64,000 bases of DNA from Bicyclus anynana (Eukaryota > Arthropoda > Insecta > Lepidoptera > Nymphalidae): NCBI RefSeq assembly GCF_947172395.1, contig NC_069084.1, positions 7,007,107 to 7,071,106 on the forward strand. The letters run 5' to 3'. Positions 60,477 to 64,000 of this stretch are shown in pieces (position 1 is the stretch's first letter; each line of letters begins with the position of its first letter). The translations under genes were made by a program, and so were the position numbers. The notes below the pieces were generated by a model. The model saw only the letters and a program-made list of their open reading frames with translations, was not told where the DNA came from and searched no databases.

Positions 60477-61772
60477 AATAGAGACTGAATAAATTAACCG
60501 ATTTGGTGTTACATGGATCTCACAACTTTTTACGGTACCTAGAAGAACTGAGTTGCGAGACTTGGCTTTCTTACAAGTTTTGTTTTTGATGGCATATTGT
60601 TTTCACAATGATTCTCGAAATTTTCCTGTTTATCAAGCCTTTACAATAAGTTCGAAGAAGCTAAACAGTTCTAGAAAGAAATCTTTTTTCTTTCTGGATT
60701 TTAATCTTATTCATTTTGAGATGTAAAAGTTATAACTCCTCAAAAGGAAAATAAAACTCTTTAATATTAAAAGAAATGGAAATTTCCCTATTAATCGGCA
60801 AATGAAAAGCTCTAAACACTTTTATCGGCTTATGGTAAGTAAGTATTTAACCACTTATTGGATCTGATAAAACATTTTATATTTTTAATTTTATCTACAT
60901 TAAAGCTGTATCTAAAGGTCAAGGTCGTATAGAATAACCTTGAGCTCGGATACTTGGCTCGTGCATCTTAAACGGTCACTTTATTTTTAGATTGAAAGTA
61001 TAGATATTAAATTTAGCAGCAGTTAAATTGCAAAAATATTAAGGACGTACTAATATTGAAAAATATCTGTGAGTATTAAAATGAAATCAAAGGACATGTC
61101 CCAAAATGGCCCTTTATTATTTATAATTTATAAGCAAGTCGATAGTATTTTTTACGGATAGAGGATACAAATTGCTGTTGAGAAAATTATTTTCAGAATT
61201 TTTGAAACCCGCATTAATTAGATAAATATTTTTTTTTTGTTTCGCTCCCTTGTCTACAAATTAAACATAGACAATACAGTAAACGTGTTCAAAACAGCCA
61301 AAAAAACCTGGAATTGAATTCATATCCGGTGTAAGCTGTCAATGTCATGTAATATTGCCAAATATCATAATGACACAAGAAACATTAAATCGTAGACAGA
61401 GAAGCATTAAACAAAAATAAACCAAAAATTGCTTTAAAAACGCCTTATACGAACGCTACGCGAAGATCACTGATGATCTCTCAGGGTGTGAGTTACAAGC
61501 ATGTTGTCATGATAAAAATTCTTAATTAATGTTGTCAGCTAATGAAAAAAATACATTTTATTTAATTAATTTTAAATAAAATGCGGGTCCCAATTTTTTT
61601 TTTATTTTGGGTTATATATATTTTATGTTCTTTTAAGATAAAAATAATTTGTTTTGCTTAGTTGATACTTCGAATAAACAAATATACACCATACAAAATT
61701 GGGACATGTCTTTTATTTATTTCAAAATAGGCTGCCTATACAAGCAATTTTGTAAAGTAATTTCTGTTAGTG
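60477..61772. other. No gene; 1.3 kb of AT-rich sequence
   Basis: AAAGGACATGTCCCAA near 61090 and TTGGGACATGTCTTTT near 61700 form a distant inverted pair. TTTATTTCAAAATAGGCTGC near 61710 may be a LINE tail relic. Confidence 0.38.
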
Positions 61773-61816
61773 AGTAATAGATAACCGATAGTACGTACTA
61801 TCGGTTATCTATTACT
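61773..61816. repeat. Perfect 44-bp palindrome
   Basis: AGTAATAGATAACCGATAGT continues AC|GT and is mirrored exactly: 22-bp arms with no spacer (61773-61794 and 61795-61816). Confidence 0.96.
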
Positions 61817-62003
61817 ACTATCGGATTGAGGGCCTTTGTTACTTCTCAGAGGCACCATGGTCTTATCTACCTTACTTACCCATACCATAGTTTAGCATAG
61901 GAACTTGGGGGCTTTTATAAAATAACGAAATTCAAAAGCTCTTGCTCTAATGAATACATCAATACTCAACACATATAAATAAAATCAAAGTATCTGTCAG
62001 TAA

Positions 62004-62203
62004 TCTATACTAATATTATAAAGCTGAAGAGTTTGTTTGTTTGATTGAACGCGCTAATTAATCTCAGGAACTTCTGGTCCGATTTGGAAAATTATTTCAG
62101 TGTTAGATAGCTTAATTATCGAAGAAGGCTATAGGCTATATATTATCCCCGTATTCCTACGGGAACGAGAACCATGCGGGTGAAACCGCGCGACGTCAGA
62201 TAG
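62004..62203 (+). mobile_element. Complete short Helitron, 200 bp
   Basis: It starts A|TCTATACTAATATTATAAAG and ends GCGACGTCAGATAG|T (CTAG mutated to ATAG). The interior has CGCGCTAATTAATCTCAGGA, CTGGTCCGATTTGGAAAATT and ATTATCCCCGTATTCCTACG. It is the best-preserved interior of this subfamily. Confidence 0.75.
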
Positions 62204-62329
62204 TTTGAAAATAACTGTGTTTTCTCTTAAAGTTATTACACGAAATTGGGTCTTGTTCTAATCAATACAAAACAACAGTGTGTTTTCAAGTTCTTGTACT
62301 TATTTACACTAAAACACTACATCTTGAAG

Positions 62330-62463
62330 CTGTACATCTGTCTGTCTGTTTATCTAAAATCTCTGCATCAGCTGAACCATATTTAATATCACTTTCACTG
62401 GAAGATAGAGGCAGTTATTAGGCGAGACAGGTTTTCCATGCGGACGAAGTCACTGTCGTAGTA
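62330..62463 (+). mobile_element. Helitron-like fragment
   Basis: CATCTGTCTGTCTGTTTATC, CTCTGCATCAGCTGAACC and CATGCGGACGAAGTCACTGT recall the family, but ends are lost. Confidence 0.4.
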
Positions 62464-62506
62464 GTAGATAATACACGATAATAGAACAACCAAAGTCGTC
62501 CTTACC

Positions 62507-62690
62507 TCATCTATGTCTGAGAACTATTGTCAACATATTCCCCGAATAGTAATTGAACCGTGGAAGTGTGAAATTGCTTACATCTATATCACTACAATCA
62601 AACGCATATCCACTTTCACTAATTAGAATTCCCGTACTTAAAGCTCTTCGCTCGGTAATAACGACGTCATCAGTTGATGAGTATTCAATG
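62507..62690 (-). other. Candidate coding exon, unrecognised
   Basis: A minus-strand open frame between a possible acceptor (CATTGAAAACAG|TC) and a strong donor (GATGAG|GTAAGG). The peptide reads IEYSSTDDVVITERRALSTG, ILISESGYAFDCSDIDVSNF, TLPRFNYYSGN, ending MLTIVLRHR and a stop that overlaps the donor. Acidic and polar composition, mixed codons; no domain known to me. A plus-strand ORF of 110 codons overlaps, so one of the two must be spurious. Confidence 0.22.
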
Positions 62691-62817
62691 ACTGTTTTCA
62701 ATGAAAGAATACCTATTGTATACGAAAACAGGTATCAACCTATTAAAATAAACATCAAACCAATTGACAAAATGGCATTTACCTACTGTGTGATATCCGC
62801 CAGTAAGCACCGGATGA

Positions 62818-62935
62818 CATTTTTACATAGAATCTCAAAATATCAACTAGCATTTTTAATTGCAAATTTTGCATATGTCAACTAGCATACGTCAATATTA
62901 GTGAATTAGCCTGAAGGATCCGAGGTACATTTTCA
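62818..62935 (+). repeat. Dispersed repeat pair, second member
   Basis: ACATTTTTACATAGAATCTC and GTCAACTAGCATACGTCAAT match 53886-53970. ATCAACTAGCAT / GTCAACTAGCAT is internally duplicated here around a 30-base spacer. Confidence 0.68.
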
Positions 62936-62961
62936 GAATTGACACCTATAAATAAAATTTT

Positions 62962-63274
62962 AGATGTAATAGCCCAGTGAATATAACCTCTACCTCCGAT
63001 TCCGGAGGGTGTGGGTTCGAATCCGGCCCGGGGATGCACCTCCAACTTTTCAGTTGTGGGCATTTTAAGAAATTAAATATCACGTGTCTCAAACGGTGAA
63101 CGAAAAACATCGTGAGGAAACCTGCATACCAGAGAATTTTCTTAATTCTCTGTGTATGTGAAGTCTGCCGATCCGCATTGGGCCAGCGTGGTGGACTAAG
63201 GCCTAACCCCCCTCTTATTCTGAGAGGAGACTCGAGCTCAGCAGTGAGCCGAATATGGGTTGATAATGATGATG
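62962..63274 (+). mobile_element. SINE-A, young, perfect 11-bp target-site duplication
   Basis: The head TAATAGCCCAGTGAATATAA, GGTTCGAATCC, full body, and GGGTTGATAATGATGATG. AATAAAATTTT occurs exactly at 62951-62961 and again at 63275-63285. The ATG-repeat tail ends right at the duplication. Confidence 0.95.
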
Positions 63275-63285
63275 AATAAAATTTT

Positions 63286-63740
63286 CCGTTAGTAACTTCT
63301 TGATATGACGATAGGTATAACCTACAATGATAGAGGTACGACAATTGGTCTTACGTTTTACAGGTAATGTACATTCAAATGTAAATACATAAATATACTT
63401 AGAAATTTAATAAATAATTATTTTGTATAATACAAATTATAATACCTCAAAATATATTTCCAACAATATTATTTTGAGTCAAGTTATTCTTCCGGTACAA
63501 TAATTAAACAGCAACAAGCACTTTGGTTCTACAAATAAATGGCTAACGAAAATATTTGTCTTATGACTCCCACGATTCTGTAAATCAATTCACGGGAAAA
63601 GGCAATATTGAGTTGTGATTTTAATTTTAAAATAATTAACATCAAGGAAGGAAATTGCTTGTACAATAATGTCAAAAGTAGATACCTAATAAACAGGGTT
63701 GGTAACCGTACCATAAATAATTATATACTGTACAGTATAA
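63286..63740. other. No gene or recognised repeat
   Basis: AT-rich, with no ORF of note. Confidence 0.45.
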
Positions 63741-64000
63741 TAATCGTCGTTATCAACCCATATACGGCTCGCTGCTGAGCTCGAGTCTCCTCTCAGAATG
63801 AGAGGGGTACGGCCAATAGTCCACCACGCTGGCCCAATGCGGATTGGCAGACTTCACACATGCAGAGAATTAAGAAATTCTCTGGTGTGCAGGTTACCTC
63901 ACGATGTTTTCGTTTACCGACACGTGATATTTTATTTCTTAAAATGCACACAACTGAAAAGTTGGAGGTGCATGCCCCGGACCGGATTCGAACCCACACC
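63741..64000 (-). mobile_element. SINE-A, head cut by window edge
   Basis: Starts with the tail complement TCGTTATCAACCCATATACG and runs to GGATTCGAACCCACACC. The A-box end lies beyond the window. Confidence 0.92.

Noticed and set aside
61090..61715. Element bounded by GGACATGTCCC inverted motifs
   Set aside because: The motif is itself a short palindrome, the similarity covers only about 16 bases, and no other copy is seen; it could be chance.
62946..63344. 132-codon minus-strand ORF, one of the longest in the window
   Set aside because: It runs antisense across SINE-A; the same peptide fragments appear in every SINE-A copy (RLTAELESPLR, LKSWRC).

Overview
This is a gene-poor, AT-rich stretch of an insect nuclear genome, most likely a moth or butterfly. 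The pointers to Lepidoptera are two abundant tRNA-like SINE families, decayed RTE- and Jockey/CR1-type LINE ends, very short Helitrons with TC...CTAG ends, and many small foldback (MITE-like) elements. I see no intact multi-exon protein gene, no true tRNA gene, no rRNA gene and no CRISPR array. Almost every open reading frame lies inside a repeat or is no longer than chance allows. The window is either intergenic or the inside of a very large intron.

Layout. 0-9 kb: alternating copies of SINE-A (a tRNA-like head, a body containing AATCCGCATTGGGCCAGCG, a tail of GGGTTGATAATGATGATGA) and SINE-B (head CCGTGGCGCAGTGG, body with a conserved CACTTACCATCAGGTGAGAT block, poly-A tail). They are mixed with an RTE remnant carrying a SINE-B head and several Helitrons with a G-rich minisatellite. 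9-24 kb: MITEs, a LINE remnant with a CA microsatellite, a U2 snRNA 5' fragment fused to a SINE, one candidate small coding exon (about 20.3-20.5 kb) and a possible THAP-type zinc-finger fragment inside inverted repeats (about 23.2-23.5 kb). 24-33 kb: minor SINE families D and E, a Jockey fragment with an in-frame internal deletion, a LINE 3' end whose tail matches SINE-B, and RTE pieces. 33-45 kb: long-TIR elements, a Penelope-like remnant, a symmetric cluster of four SINEs, a solo LTR, facing Helitrons and three copies of one LINE 3' end. 45-64 kb: microsatellites, an exact 371-bp tandem duplication, the best-preserved RTE 3' end (53.5-53.9 kb), nested SINEs, MITE pairs, a perfect 44-bp palindrome and a young SINE-A with a perfect 11-bp target-site duplication.

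How the parts relate. The most coherent biology here is SINE parasitism of LINEs. SINE-B shares a gapless 52-nt 3' end (42 matches, the first 20 consecutive) with the LINE ending near 30.04 kb. SINE-A shares a weaker end and the ATG-repeat tail with the RTE elements. Each SINE family therefore probably borrows a different LINE's reverse transcriptase. The Helitrons, MITEs, LTR and Penelope remnant are independent insertions, several nested in one another.

Limits. Family names (RTE, Jockey/CR1, Helitron, PIF/Harbinger-like, Penelope) come from recognised motifs and termini, not from a database search. Boundaries of degraded copies are good to about 5-15 bases. The few candidate exons are hypotheses.
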